Shown: positions 47,933 to 56,571, numbered from the stretch's first letter. The stretch: DNA of 64,000 nucleotides from Streptomyces noursei (GCF_001646665.1 NZ_LWBU01000405.1:62001-126000); one strand, 5' to 3'. The notes: a model not told the origin generated them from the letters alone. A program made the numbers and translations.

Positions 47933-48604
47933 ATGCACGGCCACGGCCACGCACCGCCTCAGCCAGGGCGCCCCGCCGACGGCACGCTGGTCGTCCTGCG
48001 CACGCTCTTCGTGGTCCTCACCGTGCTGAGCTGCGGCTTCCTCGCCTGGACCCCGCTGCTGCGGCTGGCCGTCGTCACCCGGAAGGCCCTCGACTGGGCC
48101 CTGTTCGGCCTTCTCCTGCTGTCCACGGCCGGGATCTTCGTCTTCCTCGGCAAGACGGTTCCCGAGGACGAGAAGCAGGAGATGAGCGACGGGGCGGCGC
48201 TCTTCTTCGGCGGGTGGATGATCGTCACCATCGTGGGCGTCACCATCTACTACCTGATCGCCGAGATACGGCACTACGGGCGCCCCGTCCCGCCCGTCGG
48301 CGGGTACGGGCCCGCCCGGGCCACCGGGTACGGCTACCCGCCCGTCGCGGCCCCGGCGCAGCAGACCTTCCCGCAGCAGGCGACGCCCCCGCCGCTCCAC
48401 CAGGCGCCCCGGCCCCCGGCCGCCGGGCCCGTCCCCGCCCCGCCGGCCCCCCGGCCGCACCCGCAGTCCCAGGCCCCCCACACCCCGCCGCAGCCCTCCG
48501 CCAAGCCGAAGTCGCAGCGCATCGACCAGGTGCGCGCCGAGCTGGACGAGCTCAGCGACCTGCTGCGCCGGGAGCCCCAGGACCCGCGGGAAGAGGGCAA
48601 GTGA
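47933..48604 (+). CDS. membrane protein coupled to a Ser/Thr kinase
   Basis: 223 residues with three hydrophobic helices in the first 115 residues (VLRTLFVVLTVLSCGFLAWTPLL; DWALFGLLLLSTAGIFVFLG; ALFFGGWMIVTIVGVTIYYLI), then a long Pro/Gln-rich cytoplasmic tail ending in a charged helix (IDQVRAELDELSDLLRREPQ). Its stop overlaps the kinase start (GTGA, 48601-48604), so the two are translationally coupled and the membrane protein may recruit or be a substrate of the kinase. The family is unnamed as far as I know. Confidence 0.8.
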   Translation: MHGHGHAPPQPGRPADGTLVVLRTLFVVLTVLSCGFLAWTPLLRLAVVTRKALDWALFGLLLLSTAGIFVFLGKTVPEDEKQEMSDGAALFFGGWMIVTIVGVTIYYLIAEIRHYGRPVPPVGGYGPARATGYGYPPVAAPAQQTFPQQATPPPLHQAPRPPAAGPVPAPPAPRPHPQSQAPHTPPQPSAKPKSQRIDQVRAELDELSDLLRREPQDPREEGK

Positions 48605-50127
48605 ACGGCCGGGTGATTTCCGGGCGGTACGAGCTGTCCACCGTCATAGGCCAGGGCGGCATGGGCCAGGTCTGGACCGCCTACGACGGGCGGCTCGACC
48701 GCCGCGTCGCCGTCAAGCTGCTGCGCCCCGACCACATGGCCGCGGCTACCGGCGCCGACGAGATGCGCCGCCGCTTCGTCCGCGAGTGCCGCGTCACCGC
48801 CCAGGTCTCCCACCCGGGCCTGGTCACCGTGCACGACGCCGGCAGCGACGGCGACGACCTGTTCCTGGTGATGCAGTACGTGGAGGGCGCCGACCTCGCC
48901 GACCACCTGGCCGAGCACGACCCCTACCCGTGGCAGTGGGCGGTGTCCGTCGCCGCGCAGCTGTGCGCGGTGCTCGCCGCCGTGCACGCCGTGCCGATCG
49001 TCCACCGCGACCTCAAGCCGCGGAACGTCATGGTGAAGCCCGACGGCACGGTCACCGTCCTCGACCTCGGCGTCGCCTCCGTCATCGACACCGACACCAC
49101 CCGCCTCACCCACACCGGCTCGCCCATCGGCAGCCCCGCCTACATGGCGCCCGAACAGGCCATGGGCGGCGCGGTCGGCCCGTACACCGACCTGTACGCG
49201 CTCGGGGCGCTGCTCCACGAACTGCTCAGCGGCAACGTGCCGTTCGCCGGCTCCACCGCGCTCGGCGTGCTCCACCGCCACCTCTACGAGCCGCCGCTGC
49301 CCGTCCGCCAGCTGCGCCCGGAGATCCCCGACGCGCTGGAGGCCCTGGTCCTGCGGCTGCTGGCCAAGGACCCGCAGCACCGGCCGTCCGGCGCGCAGGA
49401 GGTGTACGAGGCGCTGGCCCCGCTGCTGCCCGCGCGCGGCGTCCCGACCGGCCCGCTCGACCCCACGCGCCCCTTCCTGCGCCCGCACGCCCCCTGGCCC
49501 GACCGGGTCACCACGCCCCCGCCGGTGCCGCAGCCGACCGTCCCGCCCGCCGCGACCCGCCCCGACGTGGCGGCCGCCGTGGACGAGGTCAAGCGGCTGC
49601 TCGGCGAGGGCAGCATCACGCAGGCCGTCGACATCCTCGGCGGGATCCTCCCGGCGGCCGCCGCCGAGCACGGCGAGCACTCCCCGGTCGTCCGGATCCT
49701 GCGCAAGCAGTACGCGACGACGCTGATGGACGACGGCCAGTTCCGGCGCGCCCTGCCCGAACTGCGGAGGCTCGCCGACGACCGGGCGGCCGAGGCGGGC
49801 CCGGCCGACCCGCAGACGCTGCAGTTCCGGTACGACGCGGCCCTGTGCCTGGAGCAGTTGGGCGAGACGGCCGCCGCGCTCGCCGAGTACCGCGCGGTCC
49901 TGCCCTACTACACGGGCAGCGGGTCCGCCGCGGCCGACCCGGCCCGCGCCTTCGACATCCGGCACCGCATCGGGCACCTGCTCCTCGCCATGGGCGACCA
50001 CACGGCGGCCCAGCAGCAGCTCCAGAACCTGCTGTACGACACCGAGCGGGTGTACGGCCCGTACCACCCGCTGCCGGCGGAACTGCGCCGGGCGCTCGAA
50101 CGGCAGCGGCAGATGCGCGGCGTGTGA
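48601..50127 (+). CDS. PknB-type serine/threonine protein kinase with TPR-like C-terminus
   Basis: 508 residues. Kinase domain 8-275: Gly loop IGQGGMGQVW, K39 (VAVKLL), H135-R-D137-LKPRN, DLG in place of DFG (VLDLGVAS), APE (YMAPEQA). After a Pro-rich linker, residues about 320-508 form helical TPR-like repeats (AVDEVKRLLGEGSITQAVDILGGIL...RRALPELRRLADDRA...LEQLGETAAALAEYRAVLPYY...MGDHTAAQQQLQNLL). There is no C-terminal membrane helix, so the protein is soluble and probably held at the membrane by its coupled partner. All residues needed for phosphotransfer are present. Confidence 0.9.
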   Translation: MNGRVISGRYELSTVIGQGGMGQVWTAYDGRLDRRVAVKLLRPDHMAAATGADEMRRRFVRECRVTAQVSHPGLVTVHDAGSDGDDLFLVMQYVEGADLADHLAEHDPYPWQWAVSVAAQLCAVLAAVHAVPIVHRDLKPRNVMVKPDGTVTVLDLGVASVIDTDTTRLTHTGSPIGSPAYMAPEQAMGGAVGPYTDLYALGALLHELLSGNVPFAGSTALGVLHRHLYEPPLPVRQLRPEIPDALEALVLRLLAKDPQHRPSGAQEVYEALAPLLPARGVPTGPLDPTRPFLRPHAPWPDRVTTPPPVPQPTVPPAATRPDVAAAVDEVKRLLGEGSITQAVDILGGILPAAAAEHGEHSPVVRILRKQYATTLMDDGQFRRALPELRRLADDRAAEAGPADPQTLQFRYDAALCLEQLGETAAALAEYRAVLPYYTGSGSAAADPARAFDIRHRIGHLLLAMGDHTAAQQQLQNLLYDTERVYGPYHPLPAELRRALERQRQMRGV

Positions 50128-50230
50128 CCCCGCCCCCGGTCCGCCCGGCCGCCGCCCTCCCGCCGGGGCCACCGGGGCCACCGCGGTGACCGGGGCGGTC
50201 CGGTTCCGTTCCGTGCGGACTGCTCCGCGG

Positions 50231-51034
50231 TCAGGCCGCCCGGCAGTACACCGAGTCGGCGACCCGCCCGAGGCCGGTGAGGCCCGCCGGGCGCGGCTGG
50301 TCGCCGATGACGACGACCGCGCCGGGCGCCGCGAGGTCCCGCACGGCCGCCAGGTCGTGCCGGCCGTTCACCACGATGACGCCGTAGCGGCGGTCGGCGA
50401 TCCGCTCGCGCACCCCGCCGTCCTCGAACCCGCCCCGCTCGATGCGCGCGATGTCCGCCGGTGCGGCCACGCCCCCTAGGGCCAGGTTGCCGCGCACCAC
50501 GTCCTCCCGGGTGGGGGAGCCGTCCAGCGGGTCGACGATCGTCAGCCGCGCCTCGACCCCGCCGCGCCGCAGCATCCGGCGGAGCGCGGCGGCGAACAGC
50601 CCGTGGGCGGTGCCGATCTCCAGCACCTCGCCGTTCGGCGGGGCGAGCAGCGGGACGGTCGCGAGCCGCCCGCACACGTCGGAGACCGTGCCGGCCAGGC
50701 CGCCGGCGCCGAGCGCCTCCAGCGCCACCAGGTGGCGGTAGGCGACGGTGACGTCGTGCCGGGCCCGCTCGCCGTCGTCGCCGGTGACGGCGCGCACCTC
50801 CCGCACGAGGGTGTCGACCTGGGCGGCGGTGGGCATCCGGTGCCCGTCCCGCCCGGCCTGGTCGAGCAGCAGCCCGAGGCCGTAGCTCTGGCGGCGCAGG
50901 TCGGCCACCGCGTGGTGCAGGGCGTCGAGGTCGGTCTGGAGCGCGTTCGTCGCACGCTCCATGCGCTGCTCGACCAGGGCGAACGCGGGGCGCATGACCC
51001 GCTTCGCCAGCCGGTTGCTCAGAAGAGGGGGCAT
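50231..51034 (-). CDS. class I SAM-dependent methyltransferase-like protein
   Basis: 267 residues. A helical N-terminus (about 1-100, QTDLDALHHAVADLRRQSYGLGLLLDQAG) is followed by a Rossmann domain with motif I GEVLEIGTAHGLFAAALRRML and an acidic strand LTIVDPLDG. It looks like the class-24/macrocin-O-methyltransferase-type group, but the acceptor is unknown. ATG 51034 (MPPLLSNRLAKRVM); the next start upstream adds only eight non-conserved residues. It is convergent with the kinase gene. Confidence 0.7.
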   Translation of the reverse strand: MPPLLSNRLAKRVMRPAFALVEQRMERATNALQTDLDALHHAVADLRRQSYGLGLLLDQAGRDGHRMPTAAQVDTLVREVRAVTGDDGERARHDVTVAYRHLVALEALGAGGLAGTVSDVCGRLATVPLLAPPNGEVLEIGTAHGLFAAALRRMLRRGGVEARLTIVDPLDGSPTREDVVRGNLALGGVAAPADIARIERGGFEDGGVRERIADRRYGVIVVNGRHDLAAVRDLAAPGAVVVIGDQPRPAGLTGLGRVADSVYCRAA

Positions 51035-51431
51035 GCGGGGCAAGCTACGCCGCCCCACCTGCCGTCCCGGTCACAGCCCGGTGGTGCGCGGGTGAAGTCT
51101 TGGTGGCGCGCAGGCGACCCGTCGCGGCCACCGCCACCAGGACGCTGAGCGCCACGCCCCCGGCGGCCGTCCCAGCGCGCAGCCCGGGCGGTGGGGGAAG
51201 GGCCATCAGCCCCGATCGAGGGTGTCGCCCCGGTGAAGGGGGTCGGCACCCGCGGATATGTCACCCTGCTGGTGACGGTCACGGCACTCGCCGGGGTCCG
51301 GATGGCGTGGGACCCGTCGGCGAGCAGGTGGGCCGTATCCATGACGAGGTGAGAAGGCGCCCGCACCTGCCGGTGAAGGCGACCGACGCGCCCGTACCGC
51401 ACCGCCGACCCCGTGGGGAGCTCGTACGCCG
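51035..51431. other. 397-bp intergenic region
   Basis: No convincing full-length gene. It contains a possible 53-codon small membrane ORF on the plus strand (separate entry), and the GGGGAG ribosome site (51416-51421) of the GtrA gene. The rest shows mixed frames with no consistent G/C third-position bias. Confidence 0.5.
51191..51352 (+). CDS. possible small single-helix membrane protein
   Basis: A 53-codon GTG-initiated frame with high G/C at third positions and one hydrophobic helix (GYVTLLVTVTALAGVRMAW). It lies 80 bp upstream of the GtrA-family gene in the same direction. No ribosome site is obvious and I know no homologue, so it could be chance or the remnant of a longer gene. Confidence 0.25.
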   Translation: MGEGPSAPIEGVAPVKGVGTRGYVTLLVTVTALAGVRMAWDPSASRWAVSMTR

Positions 51432-51851
51432 ATGACCGTCCGCGGCCAGATGGTCAGGTTCGCGCTGGTGGGCGCGGTGAACACCGCCACCTACTACGGC
51501 TTCTACCTGTCGTTCCTGGCGCTGGGCCTGCCCTATGTGGCCGCCCACGTCCTCGCCTTCCTGCCGGCGATGACCGGGTCCTTCTTCCTGAACTGCCGGT
51601 TCACCTACCGGACCCGCCCCACGTGGCGGAAGTTCCTCCTCTTCCCGCTGACGAACGCCGCGAACTTCGTGATCACCACGAGCGGGGTCTGGCTGCTGGT
51701 CGACGTGGCGGGCTTCTCCAGCCGCTGGGCCCCGCTGCTCGCCGCCGCGGCGGCCATCCCGATCACCTTCGTGGTCTCGCGGACGATCATGCTGCGGCCC
51801 GAGACCCCCCGGACCCGTGACTCGTTGACCGAAGCAGTGGCCTCGAAGTAG
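51432..51851 (+). CDS. GtrA-like small membrane protein
   Basis: 139 residues with four TM helices of the GtrA/DPMS family (MVRFALVGAVNTATYYGFYLSFLAL; GLPYVAAHVLAFLPAMTGSFFLNCRFTYR, the conserved N-x-x-x-TF/Y region; FLLFPLTNAANFVITTSGVWLLV; WAPLLAAAAAIPITFVVSR). GtrA proteins are thought to help flip polyprenyl-linked sugars across the membrane for wall or O-antigen glycosylation. No glycosyltransferase is adjacent. ATG 51432. Confidence 0.88.
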   Translation: MTVRGQMVRFALVGAVNTATYYGFYLSFLALGLPYVAAHVLAFLPAMTGSFFLNCRFTYRTRPTWRKFLLFPLTNAANFVITTSGVWLLVDVAGFSSRWAPLLAAAAAIPITFVVSRTIMLRPETPRTRDSLTEAVASK

Positions 51852-51933
51852 TGGCCTGAGCCACATTCACTGCCTACCATCGATCACCGCAAGGTCGTTC
51901 CCACTGACGCACGACCCACGCCGGGAGGCTCCT

Positions 51934-52578
51934 TTGCACCGCCTGCATCGCCGCCGTCGCACCGCGCTCTCCGTCTCCGTCGCGCTCCTCGCCGCGACCC
52001 CGCTCCTGGCCGCCTGCGGAAGCGACGCCCACCCCGGCGCGGCGGCCGTCGTGGACGGCGACCGCATCGAGGTGGCCGCGCTCCAGGCGCAGGTCAGGGA
52101 CGTCCGCAGCGCCCAGGAGGCCTCCCCGCAGGCGAAGCAGCTGATCGAGGCCACCGGGGACCTGAACCGCGAGAAGCTGAACGGCATGATCTTCGACCGG
52201 GTGGTGCGGAAGGTCGCCGCCGACCAGGGGATCACCGCCAGCCGCAAAGAGGTCCAGGAGACCCGGCGGGCAGCGGCCGCCCAGAGCGGCGGCGAGGAGC
52301 AGCTCGCCGCGATGCTGCTCCAGCAGCAGGGCGTGGCGCCCGACGAGATCGACGACGTGGTGCGGCGGAACGTCCTCATGAACAAGATCGCCGCCAAGCT
52401 GGGCGCCGGGAACACCCCGGAGGGGCAGCAGAAGCTCACCGAGGTCTTCGCCGCCGCCTCCAAGGCGCTCGACATCGACGTGAACCCCCGGTACGGCACC
52501 TGGGACAACGACAAGATCCAGCTCGGCGAGTACCGCGCGCCCTGGCTCCGTCAGTCGCCCGAGCAGCGGCAGATGTAG
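51934..52578 (+). CDS. SurA N-terminal-domain lipoprotein
   Basis: 214 residues: basic signal peptide with lipobox LLAAC (Cys about 28), then a SurA-like chaperone N-terminal domain (AAVVDGDRIEVAALQAQVRDVRS...LNREKLNGMIFDRVVRKVAADQGITASRKEVQETRRA). No PPIase domain follows. Probably a periplasm-side folding chaperone anchored to the outer face of the membrane. The start is TTG 51934, 6 bp after GGGAGG; no ATG/GTG gives a proper signal peptide. It is 9 bp upstream of mazG. Confidence 0.85.
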   Translation: MHRLHRRRRTALSVSVALLAATPLLAACGSDAHPGAAAVVDGDRIEVAALQAQVRDVRSAQEASPQAKQLIEATGDLNREKLNGMIFDRVVRKVAADQGITASRKEVQETRRAAAAQSGGEEQLAAMLLQQQGVAPDEIDDVVRRNVLMNKIAAKLGAGNTPEGQQKLTEVFAAASKALDIDVNPRYGTWDNDKIQLGEYRAPWLRQSPEQRQM

Positions 52579-52587
52579 GTTCGAGGG

Positions 52588-53604
52588 GTGAACGCCGACA
52601 CCCCCGACACCCCCGGTACCGACACCTCCGACACGCCCGGCCGCGTCGTCCTGCTCACCGCCAGCCACCGCGTCGCGCCCGGACTGCTGTCCTGGCCCGC
52701 ATGGCGGACGCTGCACGCCGCCGACCTGGTGCTGTGCGCCGACGAGGCGCACCCGCAACTGCCGTACCTGCGCGAGGCGGGCGTCGCCGTGGAGATCGCC
52801 GCGCCCACCGCGCGGGAGCTGGTGGACGCCTGCGCGGGCGGCCGCACCGTGGTCGTCGTGGCGGCCGGCGAGGGCGACGGCGCCCTGACGGACGGGCTGG
52901 CCAGGATGGCGGGCTCCGGCCGGGTCGCCATGCCGGACCTGGAGCTGCTGCCGGGCTCGTACGACCTGCCGGGGGCCCGGCTGCTGGACCTCGTCGAGGT
53001 CATGAACCGCATCCGCCGCGAATGCCCCTGGTCGTCGCGGCAGACGCACGAGGGCCTGGCCAAGTACGGCATCGAGGAGGCGTACGAGCTGGTCGAGGCC
53101 ATCGAGGACGGCGACCGCGACGAGCTGCGCGAGGAGCTGGGGGACGTACTGCTCCAGGTCGTCTTCCACGCGCGGATCGCCGAGGAGCACGAGGAGGAGC
53201 CGTTCTCGGTCGACGACGTGGCGGGCACGATCGTCGAGAAGCTCATCCACCGCCACCCCCATGTGTTCGGCGACGAGCGGGCCGAGACGCCGGAGGAGGT
53301 CAAGGCGCACTGGCTGCGCACCAAGGCCGTCGAGAAGCGGCGCTCCTCGGTGACCGACGGCGTCCCGCTCGGACAGCCCGGTCTGGCGCTGGCGGCCAAG
53401 CTCGCGAGCCGGGTCCGCACCGCGGGCCTGGACGTCGACCTCCCGTCCGGTGACGGCATCGGCTACGAACTGCTGGCGCTCGCCGCGCGCGCCGAGGCGG
53501 AGGGCGTCGACCCGGAAGCCGCCCTCCGCGCGGCGGGCCGCGCCTACCGCGACGCCATCCGCGCGGCGGAGGGCCAGGGGGCGCCGGATACCGTCGAGGG
53601 GTGA
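52588..53604 (+). CDS. mazG: nucleoside triphosphate pyrophosphohydrolase MazG
   Basis: 338 residues. An N-terminal part of about 130 residues (VVLLTASHRVAPGLLSWPAWRTLHAADLVLCADEAHPQL) resembles the tetrapyrrole-methylase-type module that often precedes MazG; the C-terminal MazG domain has MNRIRRECPWSSRQTHEGLAKYGIEEAYELVEAIEDGDRDELREELGDVLLQVVFHARIAEE with the ExxE...ExxD metal site. It hydrolyses (d)NTPs to NMP and PPi, probably cleaning aberrant nucleotides. GTG 52588; the stop overlaps the P450 start by 4 bp (GTGA). Confidence 0.92.
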   Translation: MNADTPDTPGTDTSDTPGRVVLLTASHRVAPGLLSWPAWRTLHAADLVLCADEAHPQLPYLREAGVAVEIAAPTARELVDACAGGRTVVVVAAGEGDGALTDGLARMAGSGRVAMPDLELLPGSYDLPGARLLDLVEVMNRIRRECPWSSRQTHEGLAKYGIEEAYELVEAIEDGDRDELREELGDVLLQVVFHARIAEEHEEEPFSVDDVAGTIVEKLIHRHPHVFGDERAETPEEVKAHWLRTKAVEKRRSSVTDGVPLGQPGLALAAKLASRVRTAGLDVDLPSGDGIGYELLALAARAEAEGVDPEAALRAAGRAYRDAIRAAEGQGAPDTVEG

Positions 53605-55037
53605 ACGCCCCGCACGACACCCCGCAGGACACCCCCCGCTGCCCCGGCACCGGAAACGGCCCCGGGAACGACAACCGCCCCGGCACCCGCGACGCCCCCG
53701 GCACCGGCGCGCCGGGCGCCCCGCCCCCGCCGGCCGCCCCTGCCGCCCCGGCGGACTCGGGGGGCGCCCCGCGGTCCGGGCCCGGCGTACCCCCCGGTGC
53801 CGGACCCGAGCTGTTCACCTGGGAGTTCGCCACCGACCCGTATCCCGCCTACGCCTGGCTGCGGGAGCACGCGCCCGTGCACCGCACCACGCTGCCCAGC
53901 GGGGTCGAGGCGTGGCTCGTGACGCGGTACGCCGACGCCCGGCAGGCCCTGGCCGACCAGCGGCTCAGCAAGAACCCGGCCCACCACGACGAGCCCGCCC
54001 ACGCCAGGGGCAGGACCGGCATCCCCGGTGAGCGCAAGGCCGAGCTGATGACGCACCTGCTCAACATCGACCCGCCGGACCACACCCGGCTGCGCCGGCT
54101 GGTGTCGAAGGCGTTCACGCCCCGCCGCGTGGCCGAGTTCGCCCCGCGCGTGCAGGAGCTCACGGACCGGCTCATCGACGACTTCGCCGCGAAGGGGAGC
54201 GCCGACCTCATCCACGAGTTCGCCTTCCCGCTCCCCATCTATGCCATTTGCGACCTGCTCGGCGTGCCCGCCGAGGACCAGGACGACTTCCGCGACTGGG
54301 CCGGGATGATGATCCGGCACGGCGGCGGCCCGCGCGGCGGGGTGGCGCGGTCGGTCAAGAAGATGCGCGGCTACCTCGCCGAGCTGATCCACCGCAAGCG
54401 GCAGGAGCCCGGCGACGACCTCATCTCGGGGCTCATCAAGGCCTCCGACCACGGCGAGCACCTCACCGAGAACGAGGCCGCCGCCATGGCGTTCATCCTC
54501 CTCTTCGCGGGGTTCGAGACGACCGTGAACCTGATCGGCAACGGCGTCCACTCCCTGCTGCGCAACCCCGGCCAGCGCGAGCGCCTCCAGGCCTCCCTCG
54601 CCGCCGGCGAGCGGGGCCTGCTGGAGACCGGTGTGGAGGAACTGCTGCGCCACGACGGGCCGGTGGAGCTGGCGACCTGGCGGTTCGCGACCGAGCCGCT
54701 CACCATCGGCGGCGAGCGGATCGCGGCCGGCGACCCGGTCCTCGTCGTCCTCGCGGCGGCCGACCGGGACCCGGAGCGGTTCGCCGACCCGGACGTGCTC
54801 GACCTGTCGCGCCGGGACAACCAGCACCTGGGGTACGGGCACGGCATCCACTACTGCCTCGGCGCGCCGCTCGCGCGGCTGGAGGGGCAGACCGCGCTCG
54901 CGACGCTGCTGACGCGACTGCCCGATCTCCGGCTCGCGGTGGATCCGGCCGATTTGCGGTGGCGTGGCGGGCTCATTATGCGGGGACTGCGCACGCTCCC
55001 GGTCGAGTTCACCCCGTTTGCGCCCCTTGGAAACTGA
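53601..55037 (+). CDS. cytochrome P450 (CYP107U-like)
   Basis: 478 residues, longer than the usual ~400 because of a Pro/Gly/Ala-rich N-terminal extension of about 70 residues. P450 marks: I-helix LLFAGFETTVNLIG, the E-x-x-R motif (EELLR), and the haem-ligand loop LGYGHGIHYCLG with Cys419 (first position Leu, not Phe). Position between mazG and the rpf genes matches, from memory, S. coelicolor CYP107U1 (SCO3099), which has been linked to sporulation. GTG 53601 overlaps the mazG stop, so it is translationally coupled to a housekeeping nucleotide-cleaning gene. No electron-transfer partner gene is adjacent. Confidence 0.92.
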   Translation: MNAPHDTPQDTPRCPGTGNGPGNDNRPGTRDAPGTGAPGAPPPPAAPAAPADSGGAPRSGPGVPPGAGPELFTWEFATDPYPAYAWLREHAPVHRTTLPSGVEAWLVTRYADARQALADQRLSKNPAHHDEPAHARGRTGIPGERKAELMTHLLNIDPPDHTRLRRLVSKAFTPRRVAEFAPRVQELTDRLIDDFAAKGSADLIHEFAFPLPIYAICDLLGVPAEDQDDFRDWAGMMIRHGGGPRGGVARSVKKMRGYLAELIHRKRQEPGDDLISGLIKASDHGEHLTENEAAAMAFILLFAGFETTVNLIGNGVHSLLRNPGQRERLQASLAAGERGLLETGVEELLRHDGPVELATWRFATEPLTIGGERIAAGDPVLVVLAAADRDPERFADPDVLDLSRRDNQHLGYGHGIHYCLGAPLARLEGQTALATLLTRLPDLRLAVDPADLRWRGGLIMRGLRTLPVEFTPFAPLGN

Positions 55038-55151
55038 CGCTCCGTCATTTCTGTGATCTTCGCGTAATCTCCGCTGCATCGACTTGTGACTAGCGTTCGA
55101 ATGCCGCTACGTTCACCGTCACCTCAGCAGTCACGCGAAAGGCAGTACCGC

Positions 55152-56138
55152 ATGCGCTCCGGGAACGGTCGGCACCGACGACCCCGCCAAGCCCCCGCCA
55201 TCGTCGTCGCGGCAGGGGTGACCGGATCCGCCATCGCGCTCCCGCTGCTCGGCGCGGGTTCCGCGTCGGCGGCCGACGCCACCACGTGGGACCGGGTGGC
55301 CGAGTGCGAGTCCGGCGGCCTGTGGAGCGCGGACCTCGGCAACGGCTTCTACGGCGGCCTGCAGATGTCGCAGGAGACCTGGGAGTCGTACGGGGGCCTC
55401 GCCCACGCCCCGCGGCCCGACCTCGCCAGCCGCGCCGAGCAGATGGCCGTCGCCGACAAGGTCTACGCGGCCACCGGCGTGGAGGCGTGGGAGACCTGCG
55501 CCCCGGTCGCCGGCCTCGGCGGCACCACTTCCGCCCCCGGCGCCGACCCGACCGGCACCGCTCCGGCGGCGACGGACCCGGCCGAGGTCCTGGAGGACCC
55601 GGGTACGCCCGCGGCGTCCGACCCGGCGAGCCCCGCGGACCCGACCGGGACGCCGCGGCCCACCGACCCGGCGACGGCGTCGCCCGGCGCGTCGCAGAGC
55701 CCCGCGCCCGGCACCGGCAAGCACCGCGGCGAGCCCGCCAAGGAGGAGGCCGCGGTGACCGACCCCGCGGCCCCCGCCGACCCCACCGCACCGGCCGCCC
55801 CGGCCGACCCCACCGCGCCGCTCACGCCCGGCGCCCCGGAGGGCGGGGGCACCCTGGAGCCCACCGGTCCGGCCGATACCGGCAATTCGGTCACCGATCG
55901 CGAAAAGGACGCACACGCCTCCCGGGGCGACGGGGCGACGCGCGACCCGGGGAGCGTCGCGCCGGGCGCGTACACGGTCCGGCCCGGCGACAGCCTGTCG
56001 GTCATCGCGGACGAGCACGAGGTGCCCGGCGGCTGGTCGGCCCTCTACGAGGCCAACCAGGACACCGTCGGCGCCGATCCGGACCTCATCCTCCCTGGCC
56101 AGAGCCTGGAACTGACGGCCGATCAGCCCAAGAAATAG
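55152..56138 (+). CDS. rpfC: resuscitation-promoting-factor-like muralytic enzyme with LysM
   Basis: 328 residues: basic N-terminus and signal peptide (cleaved near 40, ASA-AD), Rpf lysozyme-like domain (TTWDRVAECESGGLWSADLGNGFYGGLQMSQETWESYGG, catalytic Glu53), a Pro/Ala/Thr-rich linker of about 150 residues and a C-terminal LysM (YTVRPGDSLSVIADEHEVPGGWSALYEAN...LILPGQSLEL). It is secreted and cleaves peptidoglycan to aid germination or growth. The symbol follows synteny with SCO3098 from memory. ATG 55152 is preferred over 55086/55101 because it directly begins the signal peptide and has AAAGG upstream. Confidence 0.85.
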   Translation: MRSGNGRHRRPRQAPAIVVAAGVTGSAIALPLLGAGSASAADATTWDRVAECESGGLWSADLGNGFYGGLQMSQETWESYGGLAHAPRPDLASRAEQMAVADKVYAATGVEAWETCAPVAGLGGTTSAPGADPTGTAPAATDPAEVLEDPGTPAASDPASPADPTGTPRPTDPATASPGASQSPAPGTGKHRGEPAKEEAAVTDPAAPADPTAPAAPADPTAPLTPGAPEGGGTLEPTGPADTGNSVTDREKDAHASRGDGATRDPGSVAPGAYTVRPGDSLSVIADEHEVPGGWSALYEANQDTVGADPDLILPGQSLELTADQPKK

Positions 56139-56217
56139 GACTGTATGTCCGCTTCTGGGTAAGTGAGACATGAATCTCTTCACACGTCTCGCGACCTCCT
56201 GACCGTCCGAACCGCAC

Positions 56218-56283
56218 AATCCGCCCTTCACCTGCGTAAACGCCCGTCAAGGGCAGGCGCATAAGGGCGGATTGACCCTGATG
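56218..56283. terminator. long hairpin between the two rpf genes
   Basis: 11-bp outer arms AATCCGCCCTT (56218-56228) and AAGGGCGGATT (56273-56283) enclose further pairing (TGCG/CGCA, GCCC/GGGC). It lies 80 bp after the first rpf stop and about 70 bp before the riboswitch; most likely a terminator that isolates the second gene's promoter and leader. Confidence 0.65.
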
Positions 56284-56351
56284 TCCGTCTTTGAACTTCG
56301 GGGAGGTCTGTGTCTACGGTCGTGACCGCTCGCCACCGCGGGCCCTTTCGA

Positions 56352-56557
56352 CCGGAACGCCGAATCCTGCCGCCGGTCGACGGGAACAGTCGTCGCGTCA
56401 TGCGCCGAAGGCAGGAGCGGGGGACCCAGGTAAGTGCCGGGCCCGGCCATGGAGACATGGCACGGGACCGGCTTGGGGTGAAGCCGCGCGCACCACGGTG
56501 CCGCGCGGCCGGGCCACTCACTCGCCCGAACCCGACAGCTCACCTCGCAGGCGTCGG
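56352..56557 (+). promoter_or_regulatory. ydaO/yuaA-type c-di-AMP riboswitch
   Basis: The leader upstream of the second rpf gene carries the conserved ydaO blocks in order: CGCCGAATCC (56358), GGCAGGAGCGGGGGACCCA (56404), CTTGGGGTGAA (56472) and CGAACCCGACAGCTCACCTC (56527). A closing stem is visible, CCG..ACGCC (56352-56361) with GGCGT.CGG (56550-56557). The 3' side leads straight into the GAGGAG ribosome site (56559-56564); CTCACC (56539-56544) can alternatively pair with GGTGAG (56556-56561). In S. coelicolor the rpfA leader is a known c-di-AMP riboswitch (from memory). Confidence 0.88.
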
Positions 56558-56571
56558 TGAGGAGATGTCCC

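Noticed and set aside
53601-55037. Natural-product gene cluster around the P450
   Set aside because: Neighbours are mazG, a SurA-like lipoprotein and rpf genes; no biosynthetic core enzyme.
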